From NCBI GenBank assembly GCA_947652115.1, contig OX393569.1:956009-1020008 (forward strand): DNA of 64,000 bases. Direction: 5' to 3'. Below are positions 53,780-64,000 of this stretch, one piece after another. Position numbers and translations under genes: made by a program. The stretch's first letter is position 1, and every line of letters begins with the position of its first letter. This DNA is from Blastomussa wellsi (lineage: Eukaryota > Cnidaria > Anthozoa > Scleractinia > Plerogyridae). The notes under the pieces are model-generated. The model saw only the letters and a list, made by a program, of their open reading frames with translations. It had not been told where the DNA came from and searched no databases.

Positions 53780-56700
53780 CTGTTGGTAGATACTGCTCAG
53801 TGTCAGTATTGTCCACTTTCTCGTCCCTCTTATCCCCATCTGAGGTTAAAACACAAAAAATTGGCAGTTATTTTAAGCGACTGCTCCTGAACCTTTCTAC
53901 CAGGTTGACAGATTTGTTTTACATATTGAGAAATCCCCTGAATATGCACACTGCGTATCAAACGCCAAAATCCACCGCCACTTCGCCGATTTTCGCAGCC
54001 CTCGAATTTTCTGTGAATTTGACGCAAAAATCTGCAAAATTTCGTGCTGGGAAACTCGTTGAATAATAATTATTAAATTTCTTATCCATTCACGGTGTAT
54101 AAAGCATAACTTTCAAGCGACTGTCTTAACTTTTGGCTTGAAAGCGAAAAGTTTAAGAAATTCAAGGCGTTTGTATGAGGCAGTTTTGGCGGGAACTTCA
54201 CACGCTTGCGCGCCACATTTTTTCTTCCTTCCAATTTGGCACGATATTTCGTGACGTCGCCGAATGACACTGAGGGGCCTAGGGACTAGGTTGGTTCCTA
54301 GTGTTCCAAATCGCTGATTGGCTCCACAACTTATTTAATTCAAGCAGATCTCCTGACTCACGAATAGAGACTTCTATGTTTTTATTATCATTTATCTTAA
54401 GTCTCTCAATAGCGTAAATAATGTATAATGCCATTTTATCATTTTATTACGCCGCCTCAGTGATAAGATGTTTTGTGTGGTTTTTCTTGTAGTGTATATT
54501 TAGTCCACAGTAAATGTAGAAACAAAAACCAATAAAACTTGCTTTTCTTTGTACTGCTCTTTGTTGTCTCTATGCTGTCGAGAAAAATATTCAGATCTAC
54601 AGTTCAAACTGTACGATGAAAACCTTCAAAATTATCCTAACATTGGCGCGTTTAATTTGCTTTAGTTCAAACTTTCAACGAAACATCATTAAACTTTCTG
54701 AAAGTTTTGCGCTCTTTCAATTCATGATGCTCTTAACAGGCTGAAGATCCGATAAGATATTCAGTTTGCAGCTGAGTTGATTTAGCATTCTATTGGGCTT
54801 CTCTGAAGCCAAAGGGCATTGTCTGCACACAACGTTAGAGAATCGAAAAAGAAAATGATTAAGAATAATTTATGAATAATACGCGAAATTTTGCATTGTT
54901 ATCGTTGGTTGGAAAATACCCATGAAAGAAATGAGTGAATGCAGAGCAAACCAGTTTATCTAGGTTACTGAAGATTCGGTGTGAGATTAGATAACCTCAA
55001 AAGTTATTTAAAAATGCGTTCAATAAAACAACTTAAAATAGCAAAGTACACGGCAAACCTTTATCCAGGTCCGTCCACATATCATTCTCAGCGGCAATGG
55101 AAGCAGCTTGAACTTTTAATATCCCAAAAATTCCCAACAGGAGCAGAAGAAAGCTATTTTTAATCGCCATTTTTCACCAGGTCCAACGCCCTCGACAAGT
55201 TGAAGTGTTATTTGAATATGTTGTACGCACTTCTGACAGATCTAAGCTCAACTCTTCAAACGTTTACTTGTTGAAATGTTTATAAGGGGCCTGTGGCAGC
55301 GTTAATGAACTTGTTATTTATTGTGAAATGCGTTGGTTAATTAGATGACTGAAGGGACTGCATAAATTTTTTATGCCAGCAATAACTGTCGAATGCAAAC
55401 CAGAATAATTCTGGATTTGTTATATGGAAATTCTCGAATCACAGAATTCAGTACTAAACTTTGTTTTGACGATGGAAAGATCCAGCCTTTTTCTGTATTT
55501 TTCACAATAAAATACAATCAATTCGGCTTCCCTGTGGTGATTTTAAAGTTTCATTGTTTAAATTTTGAAGCACTTGAAATTCACCTCGTTAAAAGTGGGC
55601 GATGAAAGAAATTGGACCGTATTTTCAAAACAAAATAAAATGATGTACTGTGAACCTTTGATGAAGAACTCTGAGATTAATAAATTTCTCTGAACCGTTC
55701 TGTAAACAATACTTATGTTTAAAACTGACAGTCTCTTTCTTTATCATCATAATTGGCCATTTATCCTGAAAAGGGTCGTGACAACCGACATAATATTCTA
55801 TCATTTATTTTGGAAAAGAAGTATTAGTCAGAGCCACAAATTGCTTGAAATGTCCGAGAACTTCATGTTGCAAAATTTCATATTTCTGTCTTCTTTTTTA
55901 CAATATGCATGTTAATTTATTTAGCTAATGACCTCAGAAATGTAAGTTATGAATGTGCCATATATTCTTCTTTAAAAAGACTCACAAATTCTGCTTCGTT
56001 TGGTTAAACAAACCTTTGAGATAGCCAGAAAGTCTATTTTGAAGAGCTATCTTTAAAACAGAAAGCGTTCATAAAATGACTTCCTGGTGTGAATTCGGTT
56101 AAGTGTTTGTCTTGCCTAAGCGTTTACTCTGCGGGGCTCTGCTTTCATGAAATTTCTCAAAGTAAGACAGTTTATACGCCACGTCGAGGATAGATTCGAG
56201 TCCAAAAAGTACCAAATTAAAAAAATCTTGAGTGCTTCCAATCGGTTCTTTTACACATTATAAGCAAATATATTACACAGGTTCCTATTAAACGCAAATT
56301 TTATTGCGTTCCTAGTCGTTGCGGATAATTTCCGACAACCAATGCAACGGGCTATTTCAATTGGGGATTAAACGTTTCTCTTAATGAAAGTTTTTAGATA
56401 TACGATTAAAAATGGAGGATCAATAAAACCAGGAACGCAAAATGTTATGACCAAAAATTCAACCTAAACAAAGTTTAAGGTTACAAATTTTCACGCTTTT
56501 CAAAGAAGTGGAAATTTAATTATACATGTGTAGGTTTTCTTACATATACTGCAGCATCTGAGATCATGTTTTACTTTGGATATTTATATTTCGTGGCCTC
56601 AAACGCCAGATTTTATTAAATTTAATATTGAAAACGGGTATTTTCAGTCATTTCAGAACGCTAATTTCTGTAATCACTTTTGGACCCCTGTCATGCTAAA

Positions 56701-57740
56701 CCAAGCCATAACTCCGAATTATTTTTCGTGTAGTTCTTTCTTTTGTCATTTGTGCGTTGTTTTTCTGCAGTGTGAATTTCCTTTAACTCCAACTGTTGTT
56801 TTTTTAGACTCTGAAAGACTGTTGTTTGTTACCTTTATTTTGCCAGCATACTGATTCGCGTAGAATTGTAAACTGTTAAAAAGTGGGTCATTCAGTTGGC
56901 ATTTTTGAAAGTGGAAGCTTTTAGATCGAAACTTCTTGGTACGTTTACTGAAATCACTGTCAGACAAAAAAATAGATTTATAACGCTGATGTACATCCCT
57001 GACTGCAATTTTAGCATTTTTCGCCCCCTCGATTCTTCCAAATAAATTCGCCTTGTCAGAAGTAGGTCTATCAATTAGGTTTCGTCTTATAACAGCTGCA
57101 CAGCGGTAATATTCAAGTCTTTATGACGTCATTGAACTACACGCCGTGCGTAGCCAAAACAGAAGATGATTTGAAGGTTCTTCGGTACACAGGAGGCTGT
57201 TCAAATTCAGAAAGAGAATTTGGAACTTAAATAAGACATTTTAAAATTATACCAGACCCTCTGTTTTCATGAGATCCCACTTAAGTTTTTGCCCTTATTT
57301 TGTCATAAAATAGAGCCGTATAACGTGCAGACGACATGTATAAAATTGGAAATGTGAAATCGCACATGAATAAAGATTAAATTTTTTTCAGTACAAAAAA
57401 TGTTTCTAGCCTTAATGGCAACAAAATGCGGTCAATTTCGTATGTTATGGACTTCAAGATTTTCAGATATTTGGCCATACTTATATATATTAAAATAAGT
57501 ATTATCGACGTCAAACCATGAAAATGGATTCATTTTCGTTTTTAGATAATAACCCTTAACTAATATCATTACTGGATTTTCTAACTGTTTTATCCTTCTG
57601 TTACATTGTAGACGGATCTTCAGTACAGAAAAGCAAATTCTCGATTTCCTCTATGCATCAATCAGTGAATAGTGGCTTACACTCAGTCTTTTATGGAAGT
57701 GCTGTATTGTAAATTTGTTGTTAGCTTGATAAGCGCCCAT
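53780..57740. other. Gene-poor AT-rich stretch
   Basis: I see only short open frames with no splice-consistent set, no recognised protein and no clear structured repeat. An AATAAA at 54531 follows an unassigned region. Treat as unannotated. Confidence 0.4.
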
Positions 57741-57744
57741 CGAA

Positions 57745-57960
57745 TTGTCAATATTTGAATGTGAAGAATAATCATCGCAGTGAATTTCCAATTTAAGCAA
57801 TTGAAAAGAAGAAGCCTGAAAAAAATCAGGGCTTCAACGGGATTCGAACTCGTGTCCTCCGCGAATACCAGTGCGATGCCCTACCAACTGAGCTATGAAG
57901 CCACACATTGGGAGCGATGTCACTGATTTATTGATTTCATATATATTTTCCCTTGTGGAG
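57745..57960 (-). mobile_element. tRNA-Thr-like SINE, copy 1
   Basis: A tRNA-like head at 57830-57902 (minus strand) is followed by a tail with TTTTTTTCAGGCTTC and a word pair AATTTCCAATTTAAG. The same head and tail recur at 58015-58110. Confidence 0.65.
57830..57902 (-). tRNA. tRNA-like sequence (SINE head, probably not a working tRNA)
   Basis: On the minus strand a 7-bp acceptor stem GGCTTCA/TGAAGCC, a D arm TAGCTCAGTTGG and a T arm with GTTCGAATCC are good. The anticodon stem (TCGCA against TCGCG) does not pair, though the loop would read GGT (Thr). This marks a tRNA-derived repeat. Confidence 0.45.
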
Positions 57961-58014
57961 TGAAATGATGTGAAGTATATGAAATATAATTCATATTTGA
58001 AATGCGGATGACGA

Positions 58015-58205
58015 TGAAAGTGAAGAATGATCATCGCAGTGAATTTCCAATTTAACAATTGGAAAGAGGAAGCCTGAAAAAAATAAGGGCTTCAACGGGA
58101 TTCGAACCCGTGAGTCCGTGACCTCAAAAAATTGACCTTGCTCCCAATGTGTGACTTCATAGCTCAGTTGGTAGAGCATCGCACCGGTGTTCGCGGAGGT
58201 AGATC
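58015..58205. mobile_element. tRNA-Thr-like SINE, rearranged copy
   Basis: Minus-strand tail and T-arm half (58015-58125) are followed by an inverted + strand head half (CTTCATAGCTCAGTTGGTAG at 58154), so the copy is split and partly inverted. Confidence 0.55.
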
Positions 58206-58782
58206 TTTAATAAATCCCTTTCAGAGGCGATATCGAAAGACTTGTTTTCCTTTGATAGGCATCCATATTTGTCTCACTCTGTATTCGAATCAAACGTTCG
58301 TCTTAGCGTCGGTAAGAGAAAATACAGAAAACGTGTTAACAAAATCATGGCCAAATCATACCAGCTATTATTTCATCGTGGATTTCTCTTGGAGGTCGAT
58401 CGCGAATAATTTCGCGTCAAGGACACTGCACCGAGCGGAGAATAGACGTCGCGCAGAGTTACTGCAAATGGGACTTACATCAATTAATTTCAGGGCCTGC
58501 TAAATGTAAGAAAAACAACCATGTTTTCTTAGCGCGGTGTGTGGGGTACTGTGCTGGCAATATAATTAGCTACATCGATTTAAAAACCTGAGAATGCTGA
58601 GATTTCAAGTACATCTGATAGACTATACCGACCTACTCGAAGGTCGAAAAAATGAAAATGAAAAGAAAACAGTGTCTATCGTAAACACTTGAATATAAAT
58701 CATCTGGCCGGTTAAGCACGCAAATCGGCTCAGAAATTAGTTCCAAACTAACATTTCTTGCCAGTCAGTTAAATTTACCGCC

Positions 58783-59218
58783 ATGAAAAAGGCACTTTTC
58801 TTGGTTTTGCTCGTTATCTCAATACCGTATCTTAATGCACATGCCGGGGTCGATAAAAAGCCATGTACAGAGGTGAGAAATGACCTATTGAACAATGGTG
58901 GTTCCAAACGTTTCGATCTGAGTCGAGTATATTAATTAAACCTTACTGGCTTGAGTTTGAAAAAATTCCAAGATCTGTGTAATGGTAATATGAATTTGGG
59001 TAACACTACAGTTGAGGTATTAATGTGACCATGTTGACTGAGTTCACTGAGAGGACCATATTGAAAGCAATTTGAGCTCGTTTTCGAGAATTTTAAGTTT
59101 TATAAACGATTTATATATTTTTTTCTTGTTTCCTTAGGCAATGGAGATTCAACAGATATTAATTGCAACACGTAAACCAATACAAATGGATGTGATTTCG
59201 CATTGGAGATTATGGTAA
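58783..59218 (+). CDS. Small secreted peptide precursor, upstream copy (56 aa)
   Basis: Two exons, 58783-58872 and 59138-59218, join in phase 0. Exon 1 gives a short signal peptide (MKKALFLVLLVISIPYLNA, likely cut after NAHA) and then GVDKKPCTE. Exon 2 starts AMEIQQILIATRKP and stops at WRLW. It has the same intron position and a clearly related signal peptide to the gene 1.6 kb downstream, but exon 2 ends early, so the product lacks the basic tail of its sister. An AATAAA at 59436 fits a two-exon transcript. I do not recognise the family. It could be a working short peptide or a decaying duplicate. Confidence 0.6.
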
Positions 59219-59435
59219 ACCCTAAATATCCCACTTGAATCCTGTGGAAAAACGTCCGTTGAAGTATTAAAACTTAAGAGGGAAAATCATCTTCAAACGG
59301 TGTGCAAGTATAACTTGTTTAATCATGTGTATGATTATACAGAAAAAGTGGGATGACATTAAAAAGTCATGTTGCCAAACGATAGTTTTGCTTCAGTGAT
59401 ATTCCGATATGTGGCATTTCAGTCTGTATAACATC

Positions 59436-59441
59436 AATAAA
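59436..59441 (+). terminator. Poly(A) signal after the upstream secreted-peptide gene
   Basis: AATAAA 218 bases after the predicted stop; no other candidate is closer. Confidence 0.4.
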
Positions 59442-60454
59442 ATTAAACTTTCAACCTAAGCTTCTCCATACCACTCACTTTCCTTCACACTTGTAATCTA
59501 CGCCAGAAAATAGTACTGTTATCATATAAGCGTGCCTACGCAACCAGAGATGTGTACGCATTGCGAACCTATTTTAATTTTCACATTATACCATCAGTCG
59601 GTACAGGTGTTTTGTGTCTCCTCAGAGGTAATTCAAAACAAGTAGAAAAAGATTGTCCCCCCATGAGGTAAGAAGGGTAATATAAAAAAAAATGATTACA
59701 GTCAATTTTTTTGACAAAATGCTCAATGCAACGTTTTTACTTTTAATCGGTGATAAATACAACTTACCAAGTGATTTAAATTTTTCCGCGGTCGATGTTT
59801 TTAAAGTTGATCACGCTGCCAAGAGAAAATGAGGGATAAATTAAAAAAGAGAATGGATGGTTTCTAGGTCACAATTCTACAGAATCAGTTTTCTATACTA
59901 GCTATTTTTAATATCGTGTATTTTATGAAGGCTTATTGCGTATAATTTCACGCCAAGGTCACTGAATCGAGAGGTGGATAGAAGCCGTGCAGAATTTTAC
60001 TTTTTCAGGGTCTGGTTATTGTGAAAAAACCCTGGTTGGGGCGATGTATGAGGCGTTCCTTTTATTAATTTCATTCCATGGTACAGTCAATGTAATTTCC
60101 TAGACCAATTTACAAACACAACGAGGAGATCCTCTTGTATGTCGGATATACTGATACCGACCGACCAACTCAAAGGGTAAAGCATTGAAGAAAAGGCTCA
60201 AAGTTATTTATTTATGATTATTGTACCTTGACTCCCAGGTTAGTTTAATACTTGAAGATAAATTAAATTTTAAGTGCCTTGCCAATCACATTAATCGTTA
60301 ATATTTAAATAATAAGAGTAGTATTTAAGATTAATTTCATTTTTATCAAGCTTGTCAGAAAAAAAACAGTTATCGGATATCAAGCTGGTCACAGAAATCA
60401 GTTCAAGAATCAGTCTTTAAACCAGTTTTCTGATACTCAGTCAAATCTAAGGTC

Positions 60455-62970
60455 ATGCAAAAAGCGTCCCTGTTTTTGGTTTTGCTTCTTATTTCCATAA
60501 CATATCTCCATGGAAAAGAAAGAAAGCCACTGCCAACTAAGGTAAGAGAAGATTTAAACATTTAGCAGGCCTGAGCGTCTCGAAGCAGGGTAACTGAAAA
60601 GTAAACTGGGAAAAGGTGAAATTTTAACTGGCAGCTGACAAAGACAGATAACCTTGAAACGAGATCTGCAAATTTTTCTGTCAACTGGTAAATGAGCTGA
60701 AATTTTTATTGATGGATAGATGAGAAATCGCCAAAATTTACTTCAAATGATAATTCAGCACCCTTTCCATCTAAACCTGAACATCTAAACCTGAAGAAGG
60801 CTGGTCTGGCCAGCCGAAATATTGTTGAAAATATAATCACGTTGTTTCAGCCTTGCAGTAGTCTTTGACTTATCATCGTTTACCCTTTCCATGCATGTCA
60901 TATATAGTTGTCCTTAAACTAGCGCAAGGACGTAGCTGGGGGAGGAGGGGGGGGGGGGGTGTCCTGGGGTGCCCGTGACCCCCCGTTTGTGAGATTTTTT
61001 AAGTAAAAAACAAACAATATTCAGGTGACCAAGAATCAACATAATGACATACAGTGTGCCTCCCCCCCCCCTTGAAAAGTCCTGACTACACCCCAGTAAC
61101 CTGAAGAAAAACACCATTAATCTTCACTACTTAGATCAACCTCTCTGTTGCACGGCTTTAATATTATAAGATGAATTCCCCTAATATTACGCTTTGGTCA
61201 GGAGTATGGAAAGACCATATTAAAAGAGATTTTTATTGGCATTCATTTAAACATTTTTTGTCTCTAAAGTTAGCGTTTCTAGGAAGATGAAGTATTAAAG
61301 TAAGTAAAAATCATTCTCGAAAAAGATAAATGATGTACATAGGTGCTATAAATATGAACTGAAGAAACTAAACAATTTTTGGTTCCATGTCTTTTAACCG
61401 CATGAACGAGGGCGAAGAATTCGGCTTCATCAATTTTATATTTCTTGGCCTTGTATTTACCTGAATCTTTTATCGATTCTTGTTTCCTTAGGAAATAAGG
61501 ATTCAACACTTTGAGATGATGATTGTAACACCTAAACCACCGAAAATGGCTGAGGCTCGCGCTGGAAATTATCGTTCACCTTATCGTGGAAGGATCGGCA
61601 AGCGAATGGTGAGATTCAGAAATATCAAAATGGGAATTGCTATATATACTTACACTCGACGTTTTTTCTCATCGCAAGCTAAGTACATTTATAGAATACT
61701 ACGAACAGAGGAACTGAAAACGAATACAGTAATAGCCCACGTATAAGGACCTGGGTTTTAAAACCTGTTAGGCTTAAATTTTCATTTTAAGCCCCATCCA
61801 CATAACAACCTATTATAATCATTTCATCGGGCATTGTAGCGTATTTTACGGGCTAAAATGGAGAATTCAGCGGGCAAAAATATATTTTAGCCCGCCGCGT
61901 GGACCAATCAGAGACAAGAAAGTGAAGACGCCAGCCAATCAGAATTGAAAACCATTCAACTGTTCGCGCCATTTTCTTGCTCGCAAGCAACTCTTCAAGC
62001 TCCGTCTCTCAGTTGAGGATTTTCCATCTGCTGTTCTCTAACTCTATAAGGCCAAAACGGCTTAAATGCCTAGCAATTAAGCAAATTCTCACTCTTCTCA
62101 GCTAGATGAAGAGGAATTTATGTACGGAAACTCAAATGAGAATCCAGACAGCCAAACTGAAGTGAACATAAGTTTGTTTTCATCGAGCGAAACTCATTCA
62201 ATGCCAAACTGCCAGTTCAGTTAATATAAGAACCTATTTTAAGAACCTTGGTAGCCTAAATTTGCTTTAAGTACCATTTATATAAGTACTTATTTAGGTT
62301 AAATTGAAAAATCCAGGTTCTTATACGTGGGCTATTGTTGTACCAAAGTGTCGTAGTGTCCCGTATTATTCGGGTGGCCGCTTTAACCGGGCTCTGAGAA
62401 TGAACGAAAAGGGTATACAAAGATTAAACGGGATAAGCATTCAACATGCAAAATGCTATAGTTTGAGATAAAACTGCAGACTAGAAACCTCGTGCTTAGA
62501 TATACTCTTCCGTGTACTCACTCCGGTCAATTCGGGCAATGGTAGTTTTATATCCTGCAGGAAATTTAAATTTTAATTTTCCAATCAGGGTATAATTAGC
62601 ACACACAAGCGTTATTAACGAAAATAAACGGTGGACAAAAACAAGTCGTTAAGCGAGGTTTTAAATTGTATAAGAGAGCCTGTTATTGGTCCACAGAAAA
62701 GTGTCTGTTTTCAGCATTGATTGGAATCTGTAATCAGAAGGGTGGTGCAAGAGAAAATATGTGAGAATTGTCTGACGAACATCATCATCATCAAATTGAA
62801 CTCCTGTCTACTTCGTGCTACCGCAACAAACAACACAGATTGCAATGTTGCAATGCCTACGGGGAAATGCTTTCCATATAATTGGCTTTAAAAGGCTAAC
62901 TGTGATGTATTTTGTTGCTATCTTTCAGTTCGCCTACAAAGAGAATGGAAAGCAGGGGAATGAAAAGTGA
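60455..62970 (+). CDS. Small secreted peptide precursor, downstream copy (81 aa, possible amidated peptide)
   Basis: Three exons, 60455-60541, 61492-61608 and 62929-62970, all phase 0, with good splice sites. Residues 1-20 are a signal peptide (MQKASLFLVLLLISITYLHG). The mature part is basic and has no cysteine: KERKPLPTK, then a middle with KPPKMAEARAGNYRSPYRGR and a Gly-Lys-Arg at 65-67, and a hydrophilic tail FAYKENGKQGNEK. Gly followed by two basic residues is the usual signal for cleavage and C-terminal amidation, which would leave an Arg-Ile-amide end. This is seen only once, unlike multi-copy cnidarian neuropeptide precursors, so an antimicrobial or other secreted peptide is equally possible. 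Signal peptide, exon 2 start and upstream DNA match the neighbour at 58783, showing tandem duplication. AATAAA at 63005 lies 35 bases past the stop. A 606-bp inverted-repeat element sits in intron 2. Confidence 0.65.
60772..60860 (+). repeat. Retroelement-associated short repeat
   Basis: CCTGAAGAAGGCTGGTCTGG and CCAGCCGAAATATTG resemble a word pair that I recall at the ends of Penelope-like or related retroelements. No coding part is visible. Confidence 0.35.
61731..62336. mobile_element. 606-bp TIR element in intron 2 of the secreted-peptide gene
   Basis: AATAGCCCACGTATAAGGAC at the left and the inverted GTTCTTATACGTGGGCTATT at the right. The interior has no transposase frame. Confidence 0.75.
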
Positions 62971-63004
62971 CCAAGAACTACTGATATTCAACAGGGGAAA
63001 AGGA

Positions 63005-63010
63005 AATAAA
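63005..63010 (+). terminator. Poly(A) signal of the downstream secreted-peptide gene
   Basis: AATAAA 35 bases after the TGA stop at 62970. Confidence 0.5.
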
Positions 63011-63287
63011 GTACAGTGTCGTTAAATTGTGGTTCAGTGCAAGTTTTTGTTTGTCTCTGTCCTCTTAGCTTTACTCTTTGTTCTGTTGATTAGTGTGAGT
63101 AAAGCTAATTTATTTGTGTTTAAAAAAAACAAGCGGACAATGATAAATCTACTGTCGTTAACAAGTATCATTTCTAAACACCCCGCAGTCTTGGTAGTTC
63201 AAATTGGCTTAGTTTTTTCAATGGCTCCCGGAGAATTTAGTGGTAACCTAGCGAAAGTGTAAAATGAAAATCATAACACTCAGCCAG

Positions 63288-63602
63288 TGAGCCCTTTGGT
63301 AAAAAGGTGAAGTCTGCATTCGGGCCTAGTGGCCCATCAGGCCGGAGCTTATCCCGGATTCTATAGCATGAAGCGACATAGAGTATTTCTACTCTCCCCT
63401 GGATGGGATGCTAGTCCATCGCAGGGTTACCCCCAGCATTAAATTCGCCGGTACCCATTTATACACTTGGGTGTAGAGAGGCACTGTGAGAGTAAAGTGC
63501 CTTGCCCAAGAACACAACGCAGTGCCCCGGCTAGAGGCTCGAACCCGGATCGTCCGATCCGAAGTCCAGCGCAGTAACCATTAGGCCACTGCGCCTCCCA
63601 AG
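63288..63602 (-). mobile_element. tRNA-derived SINE (best-preserved copy)
   Basis: On the minus strand it starts with a tRNA-like head: A box TGGCCTAATGG and B box GGTTCGAGCC about 40 bases later. It continues through GGGCACTGCG, a CTTGGGC block, CGATGGACTAGCATCCCATC and GGCCTGATGGGCC. Copies: 1-185, 35270-35475 and 35920-36225. Confidence 0.75.
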
Positions 63603-64000
63603 AGCCCTTTGGTAACAAATGCTAAAACGTTCCAAAGCTTCTGCATCTTCATCAGTGGATCACAGGATTGCCTTCGAACGTGAAACTTTAAAATGGTAAC
63701 AATGTTTTTTAATCCCGACCATGGCCAACCTCTATGAAAAAATCCGTAAAGGAAATTTTCATTGTTATGTCTGTTGGAATAGGGACAAAACACACAGAGT
63801 CCGTGTCTTTGGATAATTGTTTGGATATCCAGGACTTTTAAGTGTGGTTATCACCACACCACAAACTGTTAAAGTAAAATACGATAAAATTAAGTCTACA
63901 AAAATAAATAACAATAGAGAGAATCTCTATTCCTTGAACTTCGCGATAAATGAAACAAACCTCATTTCTGCTGGATTAACTCAATGGAACACAGCATTCT
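63603..64000. other. Unassigned right end
   Basis: AT-rich DNA with one minus-strand open frame that partly overlaps the SINE. Nothing recognisable. Confidence 0.4.

Noticed and set aside
63029..63262. Signal-peptide-like + strand frame starting MVQCKFLFVSVLLALL
   Set aside because: It lies just after the stop and AATAAA of the downstream peptide gene, has no partner exon and a T-rich sequence that readily gives hydrophobic residues.

Overview
The window is animal nuclear DNA: spliced genes with GT/AG introns, AATAAA signals, and non-coding DNA packed with short inverted-repeat elements and tRNA-derived SINEs. Gene content, compact intron-rich structure and several repeat types that I recall from anthozoan genomes point to a cnidarian, most likely a stony coral. 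This assignment is inference; I see no species-specific marker.

Layout, all genes on the + strand. (1) 1-7066: the 3' part of a gene whose start lies upstream; nine exons give 362 in-frame residues of a serine-rich, partly coiled-coil protein ending in a basic helix. (2) 7067-10100: AT-rich and repeat DNA with no gene I can support. (3) 10100-28036: a complete piwi gene, with a predicted non-coding first exon, 18 coding exons and an 876-residue product holding RG repeats, PAZ, MID and PIWI domains and the full D-E-D-H catalytic set. Its introns carry many foldback or terminal-inverted-repeat elements, including a 2.3 kb one in intron 11. (4) 28040-29470: intergenic. (5) 29470-46618: a complete 23-exon gene for an 877-residue adaptor with the order PX, SH3, SH3, tyrosine-motif linker, SH3, SH3, SH2. 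This is the most unusual protein here: a Tks/p47phox-like front joined to an SH2 end. (6) 46619-58780: a long, gene-poor, repeat-rich stretch with a 21-bp minisatellite, nested elements and tRNA-like SINEs. (7) 58783-63010: two tandemly duplicated genes for small secreted peptides with matching signal peptides and intron positions; the downstream copy has a Gly-Lys-Arg amidation-type site. (8) 63011-64000: a SINE and nothing else I can identify.

The genes do not form a pathway. Piwi acts in transposon control, and the many hairpin-forming elements inside its introns are of interest for that reason. The adaptor would work at membranes in phosphoinositide and tyrosine-kinase signalling. The small peptide genes look like lineage-restricted secreted precursors. 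All exon models were built by eye from splice signals and reading-frame continuity; every junction listed keeps frame.
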